Assembly: GCF_024746835.1 (NCBI RefSeq)
Contig: NZ_CP080531.1
Location: forward strand, 7,026,001-7,090,000
Reading direction: 5' to 3'
DNA from: Mesorhizobium sp. AR02
GTDB lineage: Bacteria; Pseudomonadota; Alphaproteobacteria; Rhizobiales; Rhizobiaceae
DNA: 64,000 nt
Shown here piece after piece: positions 1 through 6,890 of the stretch. Position numbers and translations under genes: made by a program. Each line of letters opens with the position of its first letter. The first letter of the stretch is position 1. The notes below the pieces were generated by a model that saw nothing but the letters and a program-made list of their open reading frames with translations, did not search any database and was not told where the DNA came from.

Positions 1-1
1 G

Positions 2-961
2 ATCGCGACCAACATTGAGGGCATCAAGCGCATCTTCGGCCGCATCCTGCGGTTCGGCGACGGCCCGAACGACGCCATCATGGTCAACAATGCCGACTGG
101 CTGATGAAGCTCAACTATGTCGAGTTCCTGCGTGATGTCGGCCGGCATTTTTCGGTCAATCGCATGCTGACCTTCGACAGCGTCAAGTTGCGGCTCGACC
201 GCGAGCAGTCGCTGTCGTTCCTCGAATTCAACTACATGATCCTGCAGGGCTACGATTTCGTCGAACTCGCCCGGCGCCAGAACTGCCGTTTGCAGATGGG
301 CGGGTCGGATCAGTGGGGCAACATCATCAATGGCGTCGATCTCGGCCATCGCATGGGCACGCCGCAGCTTTACGCCCTGACCACGCCGCTGCTCACGACA
401 TCGTCCGGCGCCAAGATGGGTAAGTCGGCGAAGGGTGCGGTGTGGCTGAACGGCGATCTCTTCTCGCCCTATGATTTCTGGCAATACTGGCGCAACACCG
501 AGGATGCCGATGTCGAGCGCTTCCTGAAGATATTCACCCGCCTGCCCCTCGATGAGATCGCGCGGCTGGCCGCACTCGGCGGCTCCGAGATCAACGAGGC
601 CAAGAAGATCCTGGCCACGGAAACGACGGCGATCGTCCATGGCCGCGAGGCCGCGAACCAGGCCGAGGAAACCGCGCGAAAAACCTTCGAGGAAGGGGCG
701 CTCGCCGACACATTGCCGACCGTTGGGGCCGACAAGGCAGCACTCGAAGCCGGCGTCGGCATCCTGTCGCTGCTGGTCACCGCCGGGCTGGCATCGTCCA
801 ATGGCGAGGCGCGGCGGCACATCCAGGGCGGTGCGGTCCGCATCAACGACCAGTCGGTCAGCGACGACCGCCGCATGGTCACGCTTCAGGACCTCGGTCC
901 GGAAGGTGTCGTGAAGCTCTCGCTCGGCAAGAAGAAACACGTGCTGGTCCGGCCGAGCTGA
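2..961 (+). CDS. tyrS: Tyrosyl-tRNA synthetase, 5'-truncated by window edge
   Basis: Class I aminoacyl-tRNA synthetase that charges tRNA-Tyr in the cytoplasm. The open frame runs in from base 2 without a start codon, so the N-terminal part of the catalytic domain lies outside the window. Visible are the tyrosine-pocket and core segments ([11 protein letters not shown]), the KMSKS-type loop in the form KMGKS at about 413-427, and a C-terminal S4 RNA-binding domain ([18 protein letters not shown], then VRINDQSV). The stop codon is TGA. A GC-rich hairpin follows about 100 bases downstream. Identification is secure; only the 5' end is missing. Confidence 0.97.
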   Translation: MATNIEGIKRIFGRILRFGDGPNDAIMVNNADWLMKLNYVEFLRDVGRHFSVNRMLTFDSVKLRLDREQSLSFLEFNYMILQGYDFVELARRQNCRLQMGGSDQWGNIINGVDLGHRMGTPQLYALTTPLLTTSSGAKMGKSAKGAVWLNGDLFSPYDFWQYWRNTEDADVERFLKIFTRLPLDEIARLAALGGSEINEAKKILATETTAIVHGREAANQAEETARKTFEEGALADTLPTVGADKAALEAGVGILSLLVTAGLASSNGEARRHIQGGAVRINDQSVSDDRRMVTLQDLGPEGVVKLSLGKKKHVLVRPS

Positions 962-1056
962 CCATCTGTCAGGAGTGCGGCATTCGGATCATTCGCAATC
1001 GCGAAAGCTTCCGGGGGTTCGAGAACCAGACCGGAGCGTATTTACTTGAAGGCGGC

Positions 1057-1087
1057 GGCCGGATGTGATGCGACCGATCATCCGGCC
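1057..1087. terminator. GC-rich hairpin downstream of tyrS
   Basis: Perfect 9-bp stem GGCCGGATG / CATCCGGCC with a 13-base loop. No T tract follows on the plus strand, so it is at best a weak or Rho-assisted terminator for tyrS. It sits just upstream of the intergenic repeat. Confidence 0.35.
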
Positions 1088-1097
1088 GGGGGATTCC

Positions 1098-1201
1098 TAG
1101 AGCGTTTCACCGTTTCACAGAAACGGCGAACCGCTCTATCTCCTTGTTTTGACGCAATTCCGGACGGAAAACCGTTTCACACTTTTCCTGGAATTGCTCT
1201 A
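1098..1201. repeat. Dispersed intergenic repeat element (about 104 bp)
   Basis: The block begins TAGAGCGTTTCACCGTTTCA and ends TCCTGGAATTGCTCTA, so its ends are inverted TAGAGC/GCTCTA. An internal AGAGCG...CGCTCT inversion and alternating GTTTCAC/GGAAAACC motifs give further fold-back potential. I recognise this as a noncoding element type found in many copies between genes in Mesorhizobium genomes; only one copy is in this window. Its right end overlaps the stop codon of the neighbouring minus-strand cupin gene. Confidence 0.6.
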
Positions 1202-1621
1202 GGCAGGTATCAGCATGGCGATGCGATGCACCCCGACCTCCTTGCTTGTATTCGTCGCCTCATCGGTCTTGCCCTTGGAGCAGGTGTATACGTCACCCAC
1301 CTTGAGCTTGAATTCCTTGTCCGCTTTCTTGATGGTGAATGCGCCGGAAGTAATGGTGCATACCATGTCGTTGTCCATCACGGTTTGAGGCGCGTGTGCT
1401 CCGGGCTGAAAGACCACATCGACAATCGAGATGCTCTTATAGGCGGGAATGTCGGAATTGCCGGTGCCGACCTCAACCACTCTAACACCGGGCGCAATCT
1501 CCTTGCCATCCTTCGGGCCGTACTTCTTGGTCTTTGCAGATGCTGCCAGGGTGAACAAAGGCGATACCGCGGCGGCCGTCACACCGAGAGCTATTGCAGA
1601 CCTGCGATTCATGGTTTTCAT
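1199..1621 (-). CDS. Exported cupin-domain protein
   Basis: 140 aa. The N-terminus (NRRSAIALGVTAAAVSPLF, ending ASA) looks like a Tat or Sec signal peptide, placing the protein in the periplasm. The rest fits a single small beta-barrel cupin: QPGAHAPQTVMDNDMVCTI is the first motif and LKVGDVYTCSKGKT the second. Metal-binding histidines are sparse, so catalytic activity is uncertain. A GGAGG ribosome site six bases upstream supports the start. It is the last gene of the minus-strand copper/redox cluster, 130 bases after the zinc-ribbon protein. Its TAG stop is supplied by the end of the intergenic repeat. Function is unknown. Confidence 0.75.
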   Translation of the reverse strand: MKTMNRRSAIALGVTAAAVSPLFTLAASAKTKKYGPKDGKEIAPGVRVVEVGTGNSDIPAYKSISIVDVVFQPGAHAPQTVMDNDMVCTITSGAFTIKKADKEFKLKVGDVYTCSKGKTDEATNTSKEVGVHRIAMLIPA

Positions 1622-1751
1622 CGCATCCTCCCTAGATGATGGTCACGCACGAAAGTGCATGACCATCATATATTAGCACTACCGCAGATAAGCTGCAGAG
1701 GATTCCGCAAGCGTAAGGCCGGCGTCGCGCTAACTTCGCCGGAGGACGTCG

Positions 1752-1985
1752 TCAGCCGCGACAATCTCCGTCGCCACGGGATGCGAGCCGTCCCTGCACC
1801 TCCTGGACCGGTGGGCACGGCACATCTCCAAAGGAGCAGAAAACGCAACAATCCCCCGCCTTTGGCCGAAGCAGCGTCCCGCACCCCTTGCACTCGTAGA
1901 AGAACTGGCAGGCGTCGCGCGGCATAGTTTCACAAGCCCGAAATCCGCAATGCGGACAGGTAAGGGTGGATGTGAGCTGCGTCAT
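1752..1985 (-). CDS. Small zinc-ribbon-like Cys-rich protein (GDCCVFCS family)
   Basis: 77 aa with ten cysteines. CPHCGF (residues 10-15) and CKGCGTL form a four-cysteine zinc-ribbon pattern; the signature GDCCVFCSFGDVPCPP follows. I know this signature from small uncharacterised proteins that often sit beside heavy-metal resistance genes. No signal peptide is present, so it is probably cytosolic. ATG at 1985 is preferred because AGGG lies eight bases upstream; in-frame GTGs at 1994 and 1988 are alternatives. It follows the 38-aa membrane protein by about 22 bases. A metal-handling role is inferred from its cysteines and neighbours only. Confidence 0.75.
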   Translation of the reverse strand: MTQLTSTLTCPHCGFRACETMPRDACQFFYECKGCGTLLRPKAGDCCVFCSFGDVPCPPVQEVQGRLASRGDGDCRG

Positions 1986-2007
1986 CACCTGCACCCTGCC
2001 AATCCGG

Positions 2008-2124
2008 TCAGGTTCGCAGATATTTGACGAGCGCCGCGATCGCGAGCAGAAGGGCGACCAACACCAGGACCCAGATGAGGGCCATACCGCCCATCATCCA
2101 CATGCTACCTGAACCCCCCATCAT
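2008..2124 (-). CDS. 38-aa Met-rich single-span membrane peptide
   Basis: Found by reading the gap between annotated genes. The frame encodes an N-terminal Met/Gly segment (MMGGSGSMWMMGG), one hydrophobic helix (about residues 14-33) and a basic tail KYLRT. GGAGG lies nine bases upstream of the chosen ATG at 2124; further ATGs at 2121, 2130 and 2133 are possible. It sits in line with the copper cluster, 133 bases after the Cys-rich protein and 22 before the zinc-ribbon gene. Clustered Met residues outside a membrane helix are typical of Cu(I) ligands, so a copper-linked role is plausible but inferred. I cannot name a family. Confidence 0.65.
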   Translation of the reverse strand: MMGGSGSMWMMGGMALIWVLVLVALLLAIAALVKYLRT

Positions 2125-2257
2125 GGCCATCATCCTCCAAGGCCGGCTAACGCGCGACTTCGCTGGTGCCGACTGGCAATTGCGTGGTGAGTTAGGTCGC
2201 TGTCAACCCTTGTCAAGGCGACCGTGATTCCGGTTGACGGTCATGCCTCCGGCAGTC

Positions 2258-2815
2258 TTACATCCCCCCGCCGCAGCCATCGGAAAGGTTCCACACGTCG
2301 ACGATCTGCTCGCCGGTGAAACCGTGCTCGTGGAGCAGGTATTTCGCCAGTCCGCCATACACCTTCCAGCGCCAGCATGGACAGCAGCAGGGGCCTTTCT
2401 CCTCGGAATTGGCCATCGCGTAGTCATAGGCCCTCTGCTCGTCGCCGGTGAGCTTCAGATCGTAGTAGGGCATCATCCGCTGCGCTGTCGCCGCCGCTAT
2501 GTCGTACGGATCGCCGGGGATCATCGGGATGGCGCGATACTTGGCGAGCCCCCTCACCTGCTCGACATAGCGTTTCATTTCCATCGGGCTGCAACATGAG
2601 CCCGTGATCCGCGACACCGCCGGCATGGTCGCGATCGACTCCGTGAATTTGGCCGAGCAGGTGCTGTTGCCGTTCTGGCTGAGATCCTTGAACCGCTTGG
2701 CCAATTCCGGATCGTCGGCGGCGATTGCCAAATCGGGTTGCGTTAGAAAGCCCGCAACCATAGCGACGCCAAACACGCCAAGAACAATGGTGCGCCGGTT
2801 TGGGGTGCTGGTCAT
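2258..2815 (-). CDS. Exported Cys-rich protein with CCCPCW motif
   Basis: 185 aa with an N-terminal signal segment (TIVLGVFGVAMVAGF, ending AIA) followed by a mature domain carrying cysteines in four places: STCSAKF, GSCCSPME, GPCCCPCWRWK (about residue 140) and the terminal DGCGGGM. The combination suggests a metal-binding or disulfide-rich periplasmic protein. Its start overlaps the stop of the DsbA/ScsC-like gene by four bases (ATGA), so the two are translationally coupled, and the thiol oxidoreductase may service its cysteines. I recognise the CCCPCWRWK pattern from uncharacterised proteins but know no assigned function. Confidence 0.7.
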   Translation of the reverse strand: MTSTPNRRTIVLGVFGVAMVAGFLTQPDLAIAADDPELAKRFKDLSQNGNSTCSAKFTESIATMPAVSRITGSCCSPMEMKRYVEQVRGLAKYRAIPMIPGDPYDIAAATAQRMMPYYDLKLTGDEQRAYDYAMANSEEKGPCCCPCWRWKVYGGLAKYLLHEHGFTGEQIVDVWNLSDGCGGGM

Positions 2816-3597
2816 TTGCCGGCCCTTGCTTGCCTGATCAATTTCTTCATCGTCTCAAGATCGGTTGCACCCGGAAAAATCTGATCGCCAACGACGAAGC
2901 CCGGCGTTCCCGTGATCCTCAGCGCCTGTGCCAGCTCCGTGTTGCGATCGATTAATGCCTGGATGTCGGGCTGCTGCATGTCGGTCTTCATGCGGGCGAC
3001 GTCGAGTCCGGCCTCGGCGGCGATTTTGAGCACGACCGATTCTGTCACCCTTGTCTTGGATCCAAAGAGCGCCTTGTGGAACGCCCCATATTTGCCTTGC
3101 CGTTCCGACGCGAGCGCCGCTTTGGCCGCGAACATCGAATCCGGACCCAGGATGGGGAATTCCTTGTAGACGATCTTGAGCTGCGGATCGTCGGCCGCGG
3201 CCTGGTCCATGATCGGTGCCATCTGCCGGCAATAGGGGCAATTGTAGTCGAAGAATTCGACGAGGGTAACATTGCCGTCAGCGTTGCCGCCGATAGGGCT
3301 CTGCTTGTCGCGGAAGATGTCGTCCGCGCGCGCCTTGAGCACCTGCTTCGCCTGGGCTGCCTCTGCTTCACGCTGGCGGTCGTCCAAGCTTTGCAGGGCC
3401 TGCACCAGGACCTCAGGGTGTGCCAGGATATAATCATGGATCCGCTGGTCGAACTGGTCCTGAGACATTTCGCCGGCGGCGAACGCGGGCCGCTGTGCCC
3501 CTGGGAAGCCGGCATTGAGCAGGAACCATCCCGCTAGTGCGGCAAGCAGGAGGGTGCGGGCTAGCCAGCCACACCGATGCGCTTGTCTGGTAATCAT
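2812..3597 (-). CDS. DsbA/ScsC-like periplasmic thiol:disulfide oxidoreductase
   Basis: 261 aa from the ATG at 3597, chosen because GGAG lies eight bases upstream; the longer frame starting MTMLHGE has no such site. Residues 12-40 form a membrane/signal segment. A short helical region with a Gln/Glu-rich stretch (about 45-90) resembles the N-terminal dimerisation part of ScsC. The thioredoxin domain follows with FFDYNCPYCRQ (C120, C123) and the cis-proline loop GTPGFVVG. ScsC proteins belong to copper-tolerance loci, which fits here. It probably forms or isomerises disulfides in the Cys-rich products of this cluster. Confidence 0.9.
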   Translation of the reverse strand: MITRQAHRCGWLARTLLLAALAGWFLLNAGFPGAQRPAFAAGEMSQDQFDQRIHDYILAHPEVLVQALQSLDDRQREAEAAQAKQVLKARADDIFRDKQSPIGGNADGNVTLVEFFDYNCPYCRQMAPIMDQAAADDPQLKIVYKEFPILGPDSMFAAKAALASERQGKYGAFHKALFGSKTRVTESVVLKIAAEAGLDVARMKTDMQQPDIQALIDRNTELAQALRITGTPGFVVGDQIFPGATDLETMKKLIRQARAGK

Positions 3598-3620
3598 AGG
3601 TGTTTCTCCATGTAGCATGG

Positions 3621-4088
3621 TCATTGTCCGGCACTCCCAGGTTGCGCCGTCGCACCGATCCCCAACACCTGGGCATCCACTTCGACTGCGTCGGCTTTCT
3701 CGAACGTCAGGGTGAGCGGTACGGTCTCACCCTCCTTGAGCTGGTGCTTCAGCCCAAGCAGCATCATGTGGATGCCGCCAGGCTTGAAGACCACCGGGAC
3801 ACCGGGCTGGAGCTCGATGGTCAAGAGCCGGGTCATCTTCGCCACACCGTTGTCGATCGTCATGGTGTGAAACTGGATTTTTTCAGCAACCGGACTCGTC
3901 ACCTCCAGCAGGCGATCTTCACCGGGGCCGTGATTTGTTACCGTCAGATAGCCGCCACCGGTCACCGCCATCTTGGGCGTCGCCCGTGCCCATGCCTTTT
4001 CGACCACGACCTGGTTCGATCCTGCGACCGCGCTGCCTGCGACTAGCAGGCCCAGGGCCAGCATGAGCGCTGCGTAAATGGTTTTCAC
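3621..4088 (-). CDS. PCu(A)C periplasmic copper chaperone
   Basis: 155 aa with a cleavable signal peptide (about residues 1-22). The Cu(I)-binding signature H-X10-M-X21-H-X-M is fully met: H74, M85, H107 and M109. PCu(A)C proteins deliver copper to the CuA or CuB site of cytochrome oxidase, usually with SCO1. The SCO gene lies 10 bases upstream in the same direction, which supports a copper-delivery role. The C-terminal tail after VLGIG is short and low-complexity. Identification is secure; the actual target oxidase is not in the window. Confidence 0.93.
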   Translation of the reverse strand: MKTIYAALMLALGLLVAGSAVAGSNQVVVEKAWARATPKMAVTGGGYLTVTNHGPGEDRLLEVTSPVAEKIQFHTMTIDNGVAKMTRLLTIELQPGVPVVFKPGGIHMMLLGLKHQLKEGETVPLTLTFEKADAVEVDAQVLGIGATAQPGSAGQ

Positions 4089-4098
4089 TGATTCACTC

Positions 4099-4728
4099 CT
4101 ACGTTGGACGATCGGCGATCAGCTTGGCGATCTTGTCGGCCATCTGTTCGCCGGGCGTGGTGCCCTCGACCACGTCGGCGAATTTGCCGTCCGGGTCCAT
4201 GAGATAGAAATATGCGCTGTGGTCGACGGTGTAGGTGGCGCCTTGCTCTTTGTGCAGTTGATAAAACGCGCGATAGGCTTTGGCCGTGGCATCGATTTGC
4301 GCCCGCGTGCCCGAGAGCCCGATGATGCGGTGGTCGAAGGACTCGAGGAAGCCCGACATCACCTGGCTGGTGTCGCGGTCGGGATTCACGGTGATGAACA
4401 GCGGCTGGATTTTCCCGGCATCTTTCCCAAGCTTCTCAAGTGCCACACCCATGTTGCTGAGCGCGGTCGGGCAAGCGTCGGGGCACGATGTGTAGCCGAA
4501 AAAGACGGCGAGCCATTTTCCGCGATAGGTCTGGTCGGTCACCATCCTGCCGTCCGTCGCCGTCAGGGTGAAAGGACCGCCTATATCCGGAGTACCGGTC
4601 GACCCGCCCTTCCAAGATATCGCGGCCCCCGGAGGCGGCCGGACGATCATCAGCGTGGCCAGCGCGGCGACGTCGAAGGCGGCGAGAACAGCGAAAAGCG
4701 CGAAGATCCATTTGATGCGGCGGGTCAT
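4099..4728 (-). CDS. SCO1/SenC family copper-binding protein
   Basis: 209 aa. The ATG at 4728 is chosen because it overlaps the stop of the upstream TlpA gene (ATGA); the open frame extending further upstream has no matching domain. One N-terminal membrane helix (about 8-30) anchors a thioredoxin-fold domain to the periplasm. The copper ligands are present: C82 and C86 in TSCPDACP, and H170 in YTVDHSAYF. SCO proteins metallate or reduce the CuA site of cytochrome c oxidase. Placement between PCu(A)C and two TlpA-like thioredoxins, which can keep SCO cysteines reduced, makes a coherent pathway. Confidence 0.94.
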   Translation of the reverse strand: MTRRIKWIFALFAVLAAFDVAALATLMIVRPPPGAAISWKGGSTGTPDIGGPFTLTATDGRMVTDQTYRGKWLAVFFGYTSCPDACPTALSNMGVALEKLGKDAGKIQPLFITVNPDRDTSQVMSGFLESFDHRIIGLSGTRAQIDATAKAYRAFYQLHKEQGATYTVDHSAYFYLMDPDGKFADVVEGTTPGEQMADKIAKLIADRPT

Positions 4729-5393
4729 TTCGCGCTCCCGTCGGCTGGCAGGCGCATATGCTGGCGAAGCAGATCGATGCTGGCAGGCGCGTCCCATTCG
4801 GCCGGGCCAATCTTCCTCCCGATCTCCTGGCCCTGTTCGTTGAGAAGCAGGGTCGTAGGCAGGCCCGGGGCTCCGACGAGACCCAGGGCAGCGCCGGATT
4901 GATCGGCATAGATCCCGAGCGATTTCAGCCCAAGCTCCTGGTAGAACTGCCTGACGGCAGGAACGCCCCGAGTGTCGATCGACAGCGTCAGCACGAGAAA
5001 CCGTGACGGATCGAACTTTGCCTGCAAGCGGTCGAGCGAGGGCATTTCCTTGCGGCAGGGTACGCACCAGGTCGCCCAGATATTGAGAAGCACGGGACGG
5101 CCACGAAAATCATGCAGCGAAAGAGCGCGGCCGTCGCCGTCGACGAACCGGATGTCCGGCAGGTCGGCGGGGCGATCCCGGAATAAAAGCTGCAAGTTTT
5201 CAGCGGACCTTATTCCAGCTTCGGACCCTGCACCGGTTACGTCCTGGCGTGAAAATGCCAGGTAGAGTTCATAGGAGAGGGCTGCTGCAAGGATCATCGC
5301 CACAGCAAGCGACAAGCCTAGCACCAGCCTTTGAGCATGTTTCAGATGACGAAGCTCGGTCGCCTGGCCATCGTTGGGTGTGTCCGGGATCAT
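4725..5393 (-). CDS. TlpA-family thioredoxin, membrane-anchored
   Basis: 222 aa with an uncleaved-looking N-terminal helix (about residues 22-46) after a 20-residue cytoplasmic lead, then a periplasmic thioredoxin domain. The active site is WATWCVPCRKEM (C110, C113), with a cis-proline in GLPTTLLLN. TlpA proteins reduce copper-binding cysteines of SCO and CcoX-type proteins. It overlaps the SCO start by four bases. It is clearly related to the second TlpA gene at 5880-6413: both share the active-site block and a GPAEWDAP tail, so the pair arose by duplication. Confidence 0.92.
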   Translation of the reverse strand: MIPDTPNDGQATELRHLKHAQRLVLGLSLAVAMILAAALSYELYLAFSRQDVTGAGSEAGIRSAENLQLLFRDRPADLPDIRFVDGDGRALSLHDFRGRPVLLNIWATWCVPCRKEMPSLDRLQAKFDPSRFLVLTLSIDTRGVPAVRQFYQELGLKSLGIYADQSGAALGLVGAPGLPTTLLLNEQGQEIGRKIGPAEWDAPASIDLLRQHMRLPADGSAK

Positions 5394-5468
5394 TTTAGCT
5401 CTTGTATCTGGGTCGAATCCGGTGCCGTCAGCCGGGCCGGTGTTTGCGTACGCAAGGTGGTTCTCCTT

Positions 5469-5867
5469 TCACCGAGCCCTTTGGCAGCAGCCTTTATCGG
5501 CCAAGGGAATTGGTCCGACTGAGGTAGAAGCGGCGGGATTCGCGGCTCCCGGTTCATCGGATGGAGCTGCAAGCTGGAGCGGGCCTATCTCTTCGTCAGT
5601 GACTCGGGTCGCTGATTGCGATCCGCCCATCATCCGGTTCATGCACAGGCCAAGCGCGCACATGGCCACGCAAGGCAGGACGCTGAGCAGCACCGGCGCG
5701 ATGCCGGCGGCGACCAGCCACGACCACTTGAAGGCAAGGCCGGCGACAACAACGGCCGCACCGGCGGCGATCAGGCCCCGCCGCCCGCCGAGAGTGGAGC
5801 GGAGAGTGGATTGGAAGTCGCGGCGCGACGAAGTCTCGCTGGCCTGGGTCAGTTCAGTGGTGCTCAT
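5469..5867 (-). CDS. Membrane protein with Cys/Met-containing hairpin
   Basis: 132 aa. Two hydrophobic spans (about residues 30-47 and 50-75) enclose a short loop; the second span holds cysteines (LPCVAMCALGLCMNRMMGG), and the polar C-terminal half ends in GCCQRAR. The Cys/Met placement resembles that of small membrane proteins in copper-resistance loci. It lies 12 bases after the upstream TlpA gene and 75 before the next, so it belongs to the same transcript. No family name can be given. A metal-sensing or transport-assisting role would be inference. Confidence 0.65.
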   Translation of the reverse strand: MSTTELTQASETSSRRDFQSTLRSTLGGRRGLIAAGAAVVVAGLAFKWSWLVAAGIAPVLLSVLPCVAMCALGLCMNRMMGGSQSATRVTDEEIGPLQLAAPSDEPGAANPAASTSVGPIPLADKGCCQRAR

Positions 5868-5879
5868 ATCATTTCCTTC

Positions 5880-6413
5880 TCATTTTGCGGCGATACGGCC
5901 GCGGATGAAGTCGACCATGTCGGGTGCATCCCATTCGGCCGGGCCGATCAGCCGGCCGATTTCCTTGCCATCACGATTGATCAACAGCGTCGTCGGCAGG
6001 CCCACCGCGCTGAGCGCGAAGATGGCCTTGGCCGAAGTGTCGATGTTGAGGGCAAGATGTGTAATGCCGATATCGGCATAGAATTTCTTCACGGCGTCCG
6101 GGCCTTTTTGGTCCATGGACAGTGCGACGACCTCGAAGTCCGGCCCTCCGAGCCTGGCTTGCAGCCGGTCAAGTGTCGGCATCTCCTTGCGGCAAGGCGC
6201 GCACCATGTCGCCCAGATATTGAGCAACACCACCTTGCCGGAATAATCGGCGAGCGTTTTCGGCTGGCCGGCGGCATCCATGAAACTGATCGCCGGCACC
6301 GCTGAAGGCGCTTCCAGAACGGCAAGATTCTGCGGCGCCTCCGCCGCCCTGATGGGCAGCGGAATCGCCAGCAGCAAGCCGATCACGACGATGGCCTCTT
6401 TGCTCTTGTTCAC
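5880..6413 (-). CDS. TlpA-family thioredoxin, secreted form
   Basis: 177 aa from a GTG at 6413, chosen because GGAG lies seven bases upstream and the upstream DUF411 gene stops four bases before. A signal peptide (residues 1-23, ending IRA) precedes the thioredoxin domain. The active site is WATWCAPCRKEM (C71, C74), with cis-proline GLPTTLLIN. It probably acts as a soluble periplasmic reductant beside the membrane-anchored paralogue at 4725-5393. Having both forms in one operon suggests separate clients or locations. Confidence 0.92.
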   Translation of the reverse strand: MNKSKEAIVVIGLLLAIPLPIRAAEAPQNLAVLEAPSAVPAISFMDAAGQPKTLADYSGKVVLLNIWATWCAPCRKEMPTLDRLQARLGGPDFEVVALSMDQKGPDAVKKFYADIGITHLALNIDTSAKAIFALSAVGLPTTLLINRDGKEIGRLIGPAEWDAPDMVDFIRGRIAAK

Positions 6414-6417
6414 GTGC

Positions 6418-6858
6418 TTACTCCGTCGCGTAGACTGTCGGCGCCTTGCCGTCCTTGGTGAAGGCATAGATCGTCCAGGTCTCGCTTTTTTCGCCGCCCA
6501 TGCCGGGTGCGCCTGCCGGCATGCCGGCCAGTGTGATGCCGGCAATGGCGGGACGTTCCGTGAGCAGCTTCTTGACGATGTCGACCGGCACCAGTCCGTC
6601 GACGACATAGCCGTCGACCATCAGCGTGTGGCAGCCTTCGAGGTCGGCGGGCACGCCGGCATCGCTGCTGATCTGCGAAAGGTTGTTGACCGGCTTGATG
6701 TCGACCTTGAAGCCGTTGTGCTCCAGGTAGTTGGCATAGGATTCACAGCAGCTGCATTGCGGGTTCTTGTACATCACCGCGTTGATGGTCGCCGCGAATG
6801 CGGGCAGCGGTGTTGCGATGAGCAGCGAGAGGGCGGCGAGGCGATAGGTCAGTTTCAT
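6418..6858 (-). CDS. DUF411 metal-binding periplasmic protein
   Basis: 146 aa with a signal peptide (about 1-23) and the DUF411 signature YKNPQCSCCESYANYLE, giving C35, C37 and C38, followed by a conserved EGCHTLMVDGYVVDG segment with another Cys-His pair. DUF411 proteins are commonly found in copper and silver tolerance loci beside multicopper oxidases, as here. AAAGGAG upstream supports the ATG at 6858. It lies 32 bases after the oxidase stop. The domain call is secure; its biochemical role is not established. Confidence 0.9.
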   Translation of the reverse strand: MKLTYRLAALSLLIATPLPAFAATINAVMYKNPQCSCCESYANYLEHNGFKVDIKPVNNLSQISSDAGVPADLEGCHTLMVDGYVVDGLVPVDIVKKLLTERPAIAGITLAGMPAGAPGMGGEKSETWTIYAFTKDGKAPTVYATE

Positions 6859-6890
6859 TTGCAGTTCTCCTTTGATGGTGCGGTTCAAAT

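Noticed and set aside
2024..2227. 67-codon plus-strand ORF in the copper cluster
   Set aside because: It is the antisense shadow of the 38-aa membrane peptide and has a TTG start without ribosome site.
5390..5572. 60-codon minus ORF overlapping the membrane protein gene
   Set aside because: It overlaps a better-supported gene out of frame and has no motif; the region between 5393 and 5469 is probably untranslated leader.
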